From: Telopea speciosissima | Lineage: Eukaryota > Streptophyta > Magnoliopsida > Proteales > Proteaceae | DNA length: 64,000 nt | Assembly (NCBI RefSeq): GCF_018873765.1 | Contig: NC_057917.1 | Location: 59,144,464-59,208,463, forward strand | Reading direction: 5' to 3' | Shown here: in pieces, positions 23,901 through 33,666 of the stretch | Layout: the number at the start of each line of letters is the position of its first letter | How positions within the stretch are numbered: position 1 is the stretch's first letter | Translations under genes and position numbers: made by a program | The notes under the pieces: model-generated | Told to the model about the DNA's origin: nothing | What the model saw: the letters and a program-made list of their open reading frames with translations, nothing else | The model's database searches: none

Positions 23901-26900
23901 GGAGGTAACTTGTGAACCCTTCCTTGGGCATCTGGGTTGTGGTTTCGAGCTCTTTCCGAGTCAAGTCCACTCCAATGTTGTAAGAGTATTGGAATTTGAA
24001 AGCCTTCATAATATCTTCCCTTGCCTGAGCTAAAGACGAATCCAAGGCCATCAACCAACTAGAACGCCTATCCCATTTGCTCCTCTGTGAATCTACCAAT
24101 CCTCATTTTTCCGATAAAAGACCTCAGATGGGCACAAGAATCTCCCCTCCTATCAAACTTCACAGAAGACTAACCTAGGGGAAGAAACACATTACTTCTG
24201 TATCAATGATTTAGTCCTTGACCCTTTGATGATCCTGATCATGTGCTCAAGTCGGTTCAGCTTCTCTTTGACTTTTAGGTGCCATTGGAGTGGGAGCAGA
24301 ATTAATTACTACATCATCGTCATCACCCATCATCACAATTAGATGAGCTGCTTTGGGGGGTATGGAGGTGGCTCAAATTATTTGGGATTTCTGCAGGCCA
24401 ACGCAAGTCCATTTGAACTTGTATCATATCTGTCATGTTAGCCATCATTTGCTCCATTTTGGCCATCTTGTCTTTTATAGAGTCGAAACTGGGCGGAGTC
24501 TCACTACTTGTACTCATTGTGTGTAAACTGCTTGGATCCTCCAGTGGTAGATTGGTGGGGAGATTTGGAGAAGATCTGACAAGTCTGGTGGAAGTTCTGG
24601 CCTACGTAGGTGGTGGGTAGTCCCTTCGGGGAGGAATGATGTCTTAACAGTGTGGGAAGACGCAACGCTCGACTAAATTGGGAAGAAAAGGAAATGGGAT
24701 CTGAAAAGATGAAGGGCACAGTCTTCTGATTGAACATAAAATTAGACAATATACATAAACAGACTCATCAAACCATATAGGAGTGGTGGCTTAGGTAAGA
24801 ACAAACACTATAACCGGTTCTACATCGAGACAATCTTCAAGAACCATGTGGTGGATGAAATTGATCTATCCCTAATATCGAGATAAAAGTGTGGAACCTT
24901 TACCAGGTTGAGTCGTATGCCACAATGGGCTGGTTGCGTAGGTATCACTTCTATGGTACCAATCTTTCGGTGGGCCATAGGGACCAACATTGATGTAGTT
25001 ATAAACACTCATTTCTCAATGTTAAAGATAAACCCGGTTCGTTTGTCGGTGGACAAAAACCGAGATGATTAGAACTGGCTAAATAGAGTTTTAACCTAAG
25101 TCTCAGATAATTATTACATTAGTTGTGGCATACCTAGGTTTTCTTGGTTATGTCCATACAAGATGCATGCAAGAGGGTAGCTTTGGGGCACTGTTTCCCC
25201 TGATAAGGAACACCAATATACTTGTCACCCTTGACCTGAAGTGAATCAAAGGTACGTGGTATATCCCTTTATAATACCATCTAGTACATGATCAAGGGGT
25301 GTGCTGTGTGCTTTCACTGAGGGCTACCCAAATCTACGTAAGGGGTTACGCAACTACGCTATGAGATATAGGAAACTTTGCAGTGCATGTACTATGTAAG
25401 AGGAGTATATGACATGAATGAAAAGAGAAATTAACAAAAAATTTCATAAAAACATTTACAATGAAACATGCAAGACTGTTCACAATCCAAATATATACAA
25501 ACATTTACAAAACTGTACAAGGAACAAATGGTCAAATCAGAAGTCTGACGGTCCCCAGTGGAGTCACCACTGTATGTGCAAAGATCTGTGGGGACCTGAC
25601 CATCCCTCTCTCGGTGGAGAGGGGGAAGGGAGTTGGTTCTTCCTTGGGAGTCACCACCTAGATAAGGGTCTAGGACAACTCCGCGTTCCACTCTCTCAGA
25701 GGAGAGCGGGGGAGGGAGTTGGTTCTTCTTTGGGAGTCACCACCTAGATAAGGGTCTAGGACCCATAAATGTCTTCCCCCGAAATAACTCCAAATAGAAA
25801 GGCTATTGGTCTGCTTAGAGGCTAGGGTAAGTGTCAAGTTACGGATTGGGAAGGGTTTACGCATCCAATTTACATGGCCGAAGCCGGTCTTCCTTGACCA
25901 TATGTGTTCCTATAGGCATTGGCACATTACATAGCTGGAAGGTGAATGCAACTTGTCAGATATAAAAAAGATTCCATTTTAGGGGTTATAATTAACTAAT
26001 GATATTTTGGAAAAAATACGGCAGCATAACGGCATATCAGGGTAAAATGGGGGAAATTCGACAGCGTAACGGCATACTTGAGTAAAATGGGGAAAATCCT
26101 GCAAGCTGCAGCGTAACATTACATCAGAGCAAAATGCGATATCAAATAAACACACAACCTGCATATTTTCAGAAGGGACCCATTTATGTATAATACGTCT
26201 GGAGTGACTATACTATAAAAAGAAACCAAATGATTGAAAAGTAATGATCGATGACATCATTAGATAGTGCAATGCCAACACCTCAGTCAATCAGATCAGA
26301 TCGTTAGTCCATAAAAACACAACGCACCCATCATTGTACAAAAAGTAGTCATCGTCCTACAATTCTATCTAATGCAAGAAAATGCAAGGTACTAAAACTC
26401 GGGTCTCGGTACCAACTCGACTCTTGGAAAAACTGAGACGAGTCGAGATCTCGCGCGAGTTGGTGCATTTTTTTTTTTTCAACTCGAAGCCTCAACTTTG
26501 GGTCAATCCAAGATCTCGCCGAGATATGTCGAGTTTTGTCCAATTAGGTAAGATATTTAAGTCGTAGGTGGGTTAAAATAATGGGTCGAAACCGAGATCC
26601 AACCGAGATCCGAGATCTCGCCGAGATCTCACCAAGATCTCGCTGAGATATTGCACTTTTGAGACTCGTAGGCAGTCTCGTCTAAACTTTTCCAAAAATC
26701 GAGAAACTCGGCGAGTTCTCGAACTATGAGAAAATGTGACGAACTGTAACGCACCCATCATTGTACTAAAAAGTTGTCATCAACCTACAAGTCTGGCAAG
26801 TGCCAGAGAATGCGATGAAAAGAAATGGAAAAAACACGACGCACCCGTTACTGTACAAAAAAAAGTAGTCATTAACCTACAGGTCTGGTAGGCATAGTAC

Positions 26901-29900
26901 TAAATCTCGTTTCGTTTCGGTGTTTCGGTCGAAATATGGTATTTTTCTGTAGGTGTAAAATGCCAAAAATGACCGAGATTTCCGAAATTTCCGAAACGAG
27001 ATGACCAAAATTTCACCGAAATATTGCATTTTTCAATTCGATGTTGCATTTCGTTTTGACTCAACCGAGATACTCAAAATTCTCGAAATCTCGACCGAGA
27101 CGAAACGAGTTTTAGTACTATGCTGGTAGGTGCCATAGAATGCGATGAAAAGAAATGGAAAAACATGCAAAAGAGTACCTACCCTCTAGCTTGATGTTTG
27201 TCCAGGAAGGCAGACCAACTCATATGTGCGGGGCCGATTTGGCAGTTTTAGGCTGTACTGGCACCTACCAACACTGTTCTGGGGTCCCCAGGAATCTCAG
27301 ATACTCGATGTCTTTGGGCGGACAAGAACGGAAGAACCTCACTAAGTTTCTTCCCAGTTCTTCGGGGCTCTTAGCATTCTCTCTTTTTGACTGTGGGGAG
27401 TATTTTGGGGAATTTCACCCAGGCTTACGCAGGGGTAGGCTACTTTAGGAGAGGGAAAACTCCACTTTCATTGATTGAAAGGGAGTCCTCTTTTTCACTT
27501 TCTCTCTCTTCTCTCTCCTCCCCTGCTCTCAGTCTCGCAGCATGAGCCCCCCTCTTTAAAATGAGGGTGTTGCCTCTCTAGTTATAGGCATGGAGGCTCT
27601 GCCTCTGCGGCACCACAGTGGTAGGGGCTGAGGTATCTCAGCGGCAGTGCCACGTGGTACCTCCTGGTTGGCCCAACAAGTCATTTCGCTTGCGAATTTT
27701 TGATCATGGTCTCTCTTGATTTGTTAGTCTGATTTTTGTGATCCAGGTGTCGTTGGAAATGTAGTGAGACGAACTAAACCATGATGTAAGAATTGGGTGG
27801 TGATTGGCCAAAAACATGTTCAATATTGGGCCCGAAGTTTGAGGTTCAGATTAGGGCTAGATTTGTTAAAAAAGTGGCTAAATCAAACCATTTTGCACTA
27901 TTTTTCAGGACATGGTTTAAAATGATAAAACACACTGGAATATAAAATTTGGGACCAATCTGAAAAGATTTGGGCTCTTAATTAATACCAGGGGCATTTT
28001 GGTCATTCACCCAGAAAATCGGGATTTTCTCAGAAGCAGCATCACCTTCGAACCAAACTTTAGATTTATGCTAAATCTGATAAAACATATTATTCTAGGA
28101 GTTTCGGTCAATTCTGAAAAGGTTTGGGCTCAAAAGTGGTACAAAGGGAAAATTGGTATTTTTAGCAACAAAATCCCAGTTTTTCTGATAATGCTGATGA
28201 TTGAGATTTTTTATGAGATTTCGTAAGATTACTTCCATCTCTGCCGACACACTTTCCTAGGTGAAAAAAAAATTCAAGTGTCTACAGCAACAGTAATGAC
28301 ATTCTAGTGGTTTTGATCTGACCCAAACTCGTTTTGGTGCTAGGAGTCTAGGACTCTAGGATGGGCATAGGGGTGACTTGTTGACTCTGCTGTATTTGAC
28401 TCTTTATACAAACATGTATGATCCAAGATTTATGATATAGTTTATAATTTGATGTCTATTCATTCCTAATGCATATTTAAGTTGTTTTAGTTGAATTGTG
28501 TTCTAATACTAAACATCATGTGGAATAATACCATATTAGAGAATGTATACATTGTACACTACCAACCTAGGGTCCGAAGTCAAGCTACCATTTTGGGTGT
28601 AATTTTTTAAAGTCTAAAGATTTCACTATGTTTAGAGGGCCTAAAACAGGGTGTCCTAGAAGTTTCATGACCTAAGTTGGTTATTTGGTCCTTGAAACCA
28701 ACCATCGAAATTTGCAACAACAAAAAAATGTGCAAGTTTCGACAGAAATTTTGGTTTCGGTCGAAACATTTCGGGCTCGAAACCGAAACCTGGAACCTTA
28801 CAAAACAGAGGGGAAAGGGGAGTAATCAAACCTGAGAAGAACCAGAAATGAATCAAGCAGGGAAAGTTAGAGAAAGAAGAGAGATGAGAGAGAAAGGGAG
28901 AATCCATGGTCAGCAGGCCCACGCCTTAGCACCACCACAAAACTCAAGTACTCAACTATTCAATTCATTATTCACTCTAAACTCCATCGTTACATAATAT
29001 TCCTAATTAGATTCTAAAATAGATATAGAACTTAACTAAGAAACTAACACTAAAATAAGAAAACCAATCTCTCTTATGTATACACTTTCCCAATGCAAAA
29101 TAAAATAAAATATTACAAGATAACCCCAACTAAATGGCCCCTAAGTATCCTACTGGATCAAAACTAAATTCACACCTAGTTCGTCTCGGTTTGGGCTACC
29201 AAATGGGTTTGTGTTGGTCCAAAGAAGTGCTCCTAAATCACGTATCCAAAATCTGATATACTCTTTAATACCCCTAATTGCCGTTCTTGAATTTTTCTAT
29301 ACTAACTTTCCTTAGATCCTGTTTCTATTTGCTATTATTACGTTAAAGAAAGAGTTGCATTTTTAGATTATACATGTACTAATTTATCTATTTCCAATGC
29401 TATCTCTACCTGTATCTTAAAAGAGATTCAACTTTTTTAATTTCAAATTTCATGTTTATTTTTCTACGGGAAGCTGGTACTAGAATGCCCCTGGGCCTGG
29501 CATAATGGCAGCCCCTAATTGCCATGTTTCTGATTGCCTGGGGATCAAATTTGGTGCATGTTAGACTACACTGCCATCAATCCACCTGTATTAGTTCAAC
29601 CCAAACAGTGTCTTCCACGTGGCCAAAAAAAAGAAGTCAGAAAATGGTTTGAAAATCAAGATAATGGCCAAGCAGTTTAACTGTTGAAGATACAAGGGGA
29701 AGAGTTTAAGTGGACCACCAAATCTGACTTATGGCATAATCCAGGTGGCTACTTATCTGTCCAATATTTCAAAATAGCCGCAACATTCCTTCCATGTGGC
29801 TGAAAATCAGGTGCACCTAGCACACTGCACGTATTGTCACAATTTTTTTCCTTTTTTACTTGCCCTTAGCTCTATTCTTGTATAAGAAAAAGTTGAGCAG

Positions 29901-32563
29901 GAAAACTGAGGGAGGAAGCATATCAAGGCTCTGGGTGGGTGAAGTTTCGGATGTTGTCTCCATGTTGTGCTCAACCAAATCTTTGGAATTGTATAGGTTT
30001 GATAGGGCTCACCGAATGCTGCTCGAGGAGATACCAAGCTTTGCTCCATGATAGGATTTCAGCTACAGATATTACCTTTTGCAATCCCAATTTTTGCGAT
30101 TGAAATAATAACTGATCATAAGGGCACAAATATATAAAAGACGATTGTGAAATTGGCAACAAAATTGTTGAATCCAAAAATTCTAAAGAAATTAAGACCC
30201 AGCCTTGGCAAATTGCGATGCAATTTCTTCGTGTTACCAAAAAAAGAAAAAGAAAAAAAGAGAAGCAATTCCTTCTATCTAAGCTTGAAAATTATTCTCC
30301 ATTCAAAGTCTCATGTGACCAAACCTTGTGTTCAAATGTCCACTTTTTTTTCTCATTTACTATCCTAACCAGAGAACTGATGTTGGCCACCACTATTAAG
30401 TTTCCACCAAGCTGGAAAACAGAATAAGAGGTCAGGGTTAACAGATTCTCCACATGGAGAAGGGAAAAGTGTTAGTTGGGAGTAAGAAAATTTACAGAAG
30501 ATTGGGAAGTCTAATATTGGGAGTTCCAACTTTTGAATCAAATCTGCAACTCAATGTGGATTCCTCTTCTTTAATAATGAAAGAACAGAATATTTGGGTT
30601 TATGCTGTATAAAATGTTAACCAGTTGTTTTCATCTTTCAATGTTCCCATCTGATCAAGATGTTTCCATATTTATATGGTGTTAGTCAAAACACCTTTGA
30701 CGTTTCCCTTCTGTTTTTCATCCAGGTTGTTTGAAGATACAGCCTGGCAGCCCATATATAAAGAAGAGATCGATTTATCCCCGTTTTTACGCAAAGCTAT
30801 CATATTTGGATATGGTCCAATCAGGCCTTGGATGTCTATAGCTCACTGGTATATATCATTGATTCTACCATCAAATTAATTAGTTTGAAAATATGTTTTT
30901 TTCTTCCACTTTAATATCAATATAGGTGCTGGAATTTGAGAACTTTTTAATAATTTCAATATTTCTGTTTGATATTCATGTTTCTCAATGTTACTAAGCA
31001 TCCTAATAGGTTGATGTGGCACTTCGATTTGAAAAAGTTCAGACCAAATGAAGTTAAAAGGGTGAAGATAAGCTTGGCTTGTGTATTTGCCTTCATCGCA
31101 ATTGGGTGGCCAGTGATCATCTATAAGACAGGAGTCATGGGATGGATCAAGTTCTGGTTGATGCCATGGTTAGGTTATCATTTTTGGGTATTACTTCTTG
31201 ACCTCTTCAGTTTGAGAATTCTTCAAATGGTTTTGATGTTTATAGTATTTAAGTTAGCTGTCTGATGAATAGAGGAGTGTAACATTCAAGCTACTGTTAC
31301 TTGTAGTAGGTAGGGCAGGGGGGGTTGAAATCCACCACTCAGTGTTCCTCTCCTTTGTTCTATAGGCAGTCCAGTCAGATATTTTAACTGTCTGCTCCAC
31401 TCATTCTTCCTGACTGCTAGAGCCTGGCCCTAGAGGCATGAAGGGACCATATTGAGGCCTGTTGAATGGATGGATGTAATCACCTGATTGAATTGGTTTT
31501 GACTGGTCCATGGAGTATTTGATCTAGGTGAAGCCCCTTCTTAAACAGTTTCATTTCCAGATGGGAGAAGGACCTTATCCTTCAGTGCACAAAACTAAGA
31601 AGATTAATTTCAGCGTCTCAATGTCATGTATAGTGACAGTTTACTTCTTTATTTGTAGATGAGTACCTTCACAATGGTTCATCATACAGCTCCTCACATA
31701 CCTTTCAAATCTGCAGAAGAGTGGAATGCTGCTCAGTCCCAGCTTAATGGGACTGTTCATTGCAACTATCCTAGTTGGTAATGGATCTATCCTTTTTCAT
31801 TTACTTCCTGTTGCAATCTCTTTGTTATTATTCTTATTTATTGTCACTGAATTTTGAATAGAGGTGAGAATTCATTGGAGTAGTCAAGGTAAACAACGTA
31901 TGCATTATTTATAGCAGTAAATAAATAAATAAAAAACGATAAAGCATACTAAATTTGGCAATCACAAAATAATGGGGCATCGTTCGGGCAATGTTTTATT
32001 GGAGATTGAGTTTTTATGGTTTTCCCCTTTTTTTTGTTGGAGTTCTAAGATTCTGTGGTTTGTTAAATAAATTCAGTTTCTTACAACTAGTAAATAGATG
32101 TGGGGGAGAACTAATGAATGGTCATTCTTTTCCCTGAACAGGATAGAGATCCTATGCCATGATATCAATGTGCACATCCCCCACCATATCTCTCCAAGGA
32201 TACCGAGCTACAATCTGAGGTCTGCTCATAAATCTCTCCAAGAGAATTGGGGCAAGGTAAATATATGTTTTCCTAATGCTTGTTTGATCTTTAAACCTTG
32301 ATTTATTTATCTTTGGAAACACCATGCACATAAAGATGCTGACAGTCTTGCTGTATTGGTATTTTTTTCTTAACGTCTGGTGTTCTACTTTGTACCAATA
32401 GTACCTAAATGAAGCAACGTGGAATTGGCGCTTAATGAAGACGATAATGACAATCTGCCATGTATACAATGAGCAAAAGAATTATGTTCCATTTGACGAA
32501 ATTGCCCCCGAAGAATCTCAACCAATCACTTTCCTTAGAAGAGTGATGCCTGACTATGCATGA
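11991..32563 (+). CDS. FAD6: Chloroplast omega-6 (delta-12) fatty acid desaturase, complete, ten exons
   Basis: FAD6 is a plastid inner-envelope enzyme that adds the second double bond to 16:1 and 18:1 acyl chains on glycerolipids, using reduced ferredoxin. Exons: 11991-12029, 12114-12168, 15066-15304, 15691-15834, 15946-16097, 30726-30848, 31010-31187, 31659-31777, 32142-32256, 32402-32563. All junctions are GT-AG and keep frame, giving 441 residues plus TGA, close to the usual 440-450. The start [12 protein letters not shown] matches plant FAD6 transit-peptide starts. The three di-iron histidine boxes are intact: HDCAH (165-169), HDRHH (201-205), HIPHH (361-365). Intron 5 (16098-30725) is 14,628 bases and full of transposons; intron 2 (2,897 bases) holds a solo LTR. 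The Met codon of HAKTNM is split across intron 5. The gene looks functional. Its 3' end faces that of the BTB gene. Confidence 0.97.
12556..13086 (+). mobile_element. Putative solo LTR in FAD6 intron 2
   Basis: It starts TGTTAGAATTC and ends TCTAATA, nearly inverse. The flanks are GTGGC (12551-12555) and GTTGC (13087-13091), a 5-bp duplication with one mismatch. A TATA-like ACTATATAAAGAGC lies at about 12751, a normal LTR promoter position. No coding sequence is present. The rest of intron 2 (12169-12555 and 13087-15065) shows nothing I can identify. Confidence 0.6.
16662..16829 (+). mobile_element. Au-type SINE with perfect target-site duplication
   Basis: It is a short tRNA-derived element starting AGGACGGGCCTTGGTGCAA with an internal A-box-like stretch and a B box, GGGTTCGAGTC. 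Then come the CCTCCCCAGACCCTGCAGTGG body and a T-rich tail, all typical of the Au SINE family of flowering plants. It is flanked by TGTTATGAGCACCATA at 16646-16661 and again at 16830-16845, an exact 16-base duplication, so the insertion looks recent relative to its surroundings. It lies in FAD6 intron 5, same orientation as the gene. Confidence 0.93.
16846..17218. other. Unassigned FAD6 intron sequence
   Basis: AT-rich intron sequence; no element recognised. A similar statement holds for 16098-16645. Confidence 0.5.
17480..18345 (-). pseudogene. Captured fragment of a trihelix transcription factor gene
   Basis: On the minus strand, 18341-18236 reads [22 protein letters not shown], then stop-C-stop-N-stop, then IEALKKYK. 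Trihelix proteins of the SIP1/ASIL type have QCKNRI at this point, so the three stops (18273-18275, 18267-18269, 18261-18263) each replace a conserved residue (Q, K, R) and two of them fit C-to-T changes in CAG and CGA. The frame continues with a [12 protein letters not shown] block, which is also placed as in the family. The segment towards 17480 is GC-rich and open in places but I cannot align it with confidence. It lies inside the fold-back in FAD6 intron 5. Confidence 0.78.
18783..19138. mobile_element. hAT-like MITE, CGAGAT-palindrome family, copy 1
   Basis: 356 bases from CAAGGTACTAAAACTCG to CGAGTTCTCGAACTATG, with ATTTGCTT at 18775-18782 and again at 19139-19146. The 8-bp duplication and CA...TG ends fit hAT elements. 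The interior is packed with GAGATCTCG-type palindromes. No coding capacity. Confidence 0.85.
19405..19589. repeat. 46-bp minisatellite, four units
   Basis: Units start at about 19405, 19451, 19498 and 19543, each with a CATAA.T..TGGGAATGGCAC-like core and ending CAATCCAGTC. Units differ from each other by 15-25 percent by eye. Confidence 0.85.
19590..21140. other. FAD6 intron sequence with weak GAAACCGAGA-type repeat traces
   Basis: Two patches (about 19950-20030 and 20755-20850) carry AACTCAGTTTCGACC and GCGAAACCGAGATG motifs related to the CGAGAT-palindrome MITEs. They might be the ends of one 0.9-kb element, but the inverted match is too poor to fix. No gene is seen. Confidence 0.35.
21140..21413. 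repeat. 133-bp tandem duplication
   Basis: Two copies start at GGCTCTTCTGGACTTTGCAG (21153 and 21286) and end at GATAATC.GACAAGG. They differ at about eight positions. The region after it (21414-22050) has gene-like base composition and short open pieces but no family I recognise. Confidence 0.88.
22050..22900. other. Unassigned FAD6 intron sequence
   Basis: Begins with a T-rich stretch (22050-22290). The rest may belong to the gypsy remnant to its right, but I see no protein blocks in it. Confidence 0.35.
22900..24520 (-). mobile_element. Ty3/gypsy-type gag remnant
   Basis: Successive minus-strand frames form a broken gag. The N-terminal start is at 24517 ([11 protein letters not shown], then a [12 protein letters not shown] coiled patch). 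The capsid-like gag domain lies at 24099-23842 ([25 protein letters not shown]), then a QAEDCILRG block. Near 23400 comes a degraded zinc knuckle, [13 protein letters not shown], in which the expected final Cys is missing. Several frameshifts and stops separate the pieces. No protease, reverse transcriptase or integrase follows, so the element is truncated after gag. Confidence 0.8.
25593..25760. repeat. 86-bp tandem duplication in the gypsy leader
   Basis: Copies start at the CTCTCTC.G.GGAGAG palindromic patch and contain GTTGGTTCTTC (25632 and 25718) and GGGAGTCACCACCTAGATAA. The two copies differ mainly at their left ends. Confidence 0.85.
26385..26728. mobile_element. hAT-like MITE, CGAGAT-palindrome family, copy 2
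   Basis: 344 bases, CAAGGTACTAAAACTCG to AACTATG, exact 8-bp duplication AGAAAATG at 26377-26384 and 26729-26736. The sequence is close to copy 1 at 18783 for most of its length. Confidence 0.9.
26893..27122. mobile_element. hAT-like MITE, related shorter family
   Basis: 230 bases with ends CATAGTACTAAATCTCG and CGAGTTTTAGTACTATG, nearly perfect inverted repeats, and an exact 8-bp duplication CTGGTAGG at 26885-26892 and 27123-27130. The interior has GAAACGAG and CGAGATTTC palindromes. The end sequence matches that of copies 1 and 2, so they share a transposase source. Confidence 0.92.
27171..28286 (-). repeat. Probable 5' LTR of the gypsy remnant
   Basis: On the minus strand this begins TGTAGACACTTG at 28286, a typical start for Ty3/gypsy LTRs, and later has a TTAAAGAGGGGG promoter-like patch, a purine-rich R-like region and a pyrimidine stretch. 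The order LTR, leader, gag on one strand supports one truncated element spanning about 22900-28286. The inner LTR boundary is not fixed; no second LTR was found. Confidence 0.55.
28287..30725. other. Rest of FAD6 intron 5, unassigned
   Basis: A patch at about 28735-28800 has GGTTTCGGTCGAAAC and GGGCTCGAAACCGAAACC motifs related to the hAT-like MITEs but without clear ends. Otherwise I see AT-rich intron sequence and no gene. The acceptor of exon 6 is at 30725. Confidence 0.4.
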
Positions 32564-33666
32564 TTTATGACAAACTTCATGGGATCCACTACCTTTTTGG
32601 TTCTTTGTATTTTTCTTTCTTTTTTCTCCCCAAGGTCAAGTTACTGTTTTTGTTCCTTAATGCAATGATACTTTAATTATGGAAATAGAGTATTTGGTAA
32701 GAGTAAAAGCATTGAGGAAGCTTCTTTTTCACGCCATGGCCCTATCATGAATGCATTCTTCTATGGGCTTACTACCGCTGAAGTATTGAACTGACTCTCT
32801 CTGTGTGTCTTGGAGGAAAAAAATTGATTTATCTTTGAAAATGTTTACTATTGAAAATTTCAATGGATGGATAATTTTCACATACTTTAGAGTTTCTTCC
32901 GTTGTTTCTGTTATTCTTCAAGCCTAATTTTTCTTTAGTGACCGTCGTTTGTTTTATTTTTTTTTTTTTTATTTCTTTTCTCATCAACCTTCACCTCATC
33001 TTGGTGGTTGTGCCTAACTTTATATAAGATAATGAAAGTAACCCAATTAGCTGACTCCCTCTGGTAGTTTTTATACAAGGACTTTAGGAATCACAATCTG
33101 TGCCCTAATGATGAAATCTAATCTTCAGTAACTGATATTCTCTGAACTAAAGTAAACCTCATCAACTTTTGTTTCAAACTAACTCCGCACTTTGTGGCTC
33201 AGCTTGGATGCTCACATGAAAAAAGCATATCTGTGCAACCATCTTTTTTGCAACAAAGTTGCAGAATCTCACCTAGCATAGTTGTTACAGCATCAGAAAA
33301 ATACCGTGGTGACATATCCAGCTTTGGAAAAGCAAGGAGAAAAGAAATAAAAGAGAGGGAATGGGGTCTGTCTAAAAGAGAAACATCCCACTTCCCTGAT
33401 CAGTAAGGATAACCTCAAAAAATAGTTATAAGAGTACAAACTTGTTCAAGTAATCTCAATACTTATAAATTCTGTAAATTAACCAATCAGATTCATTCAT
33501 TTTAGTATCAATATGAACTCACCATATACAAACTCAAGCTCTAAACTAGTAAATTACTTGGTGAGTTGTCAAACCTATTATTACCTTTACCTGATCTACA
33601 CACCCTCCTCTACAATGCAAAAGAAACTACAGAGGACCAATTTGCAGAACCAAAATCAGATCATCA
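32564..33666. other. Convergent 3' region between FAD6 and the BTB gene
   Basis: The 1.1 kb between the two stop codons must hold both 3' untranslated regions. AT-rich, T runs near 32956-32972, no element recognised and no unambiguous AATAAA signal close after either stop. Confidence 0.4.

Larger units (their letters stand above)
26330..27170. repeat. About 105-bp tandem repeat, three units, two of them interrupted by MITEs
   Basis: Each unit begins near GCACCCATCATTGTAC (or GCACCCGTTACTGTAC), followed by GTAGTCAT, CCTACA and a GAATGCGATGAAAAG segment. Unit 1 is split by the MITE at 26385-26728, unit 2 (about 26751-26850) is intact, unit 3 is split by the MITE at 26893-27122. It lies in the presumed leader of the gypsy remnant. 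Confidence 0.8.

Noticed and set aside
25418..25747. 109-codon frame
   Set aside because: Runs through the 86-bp tandem duplication of the gypsy leader; no domain.
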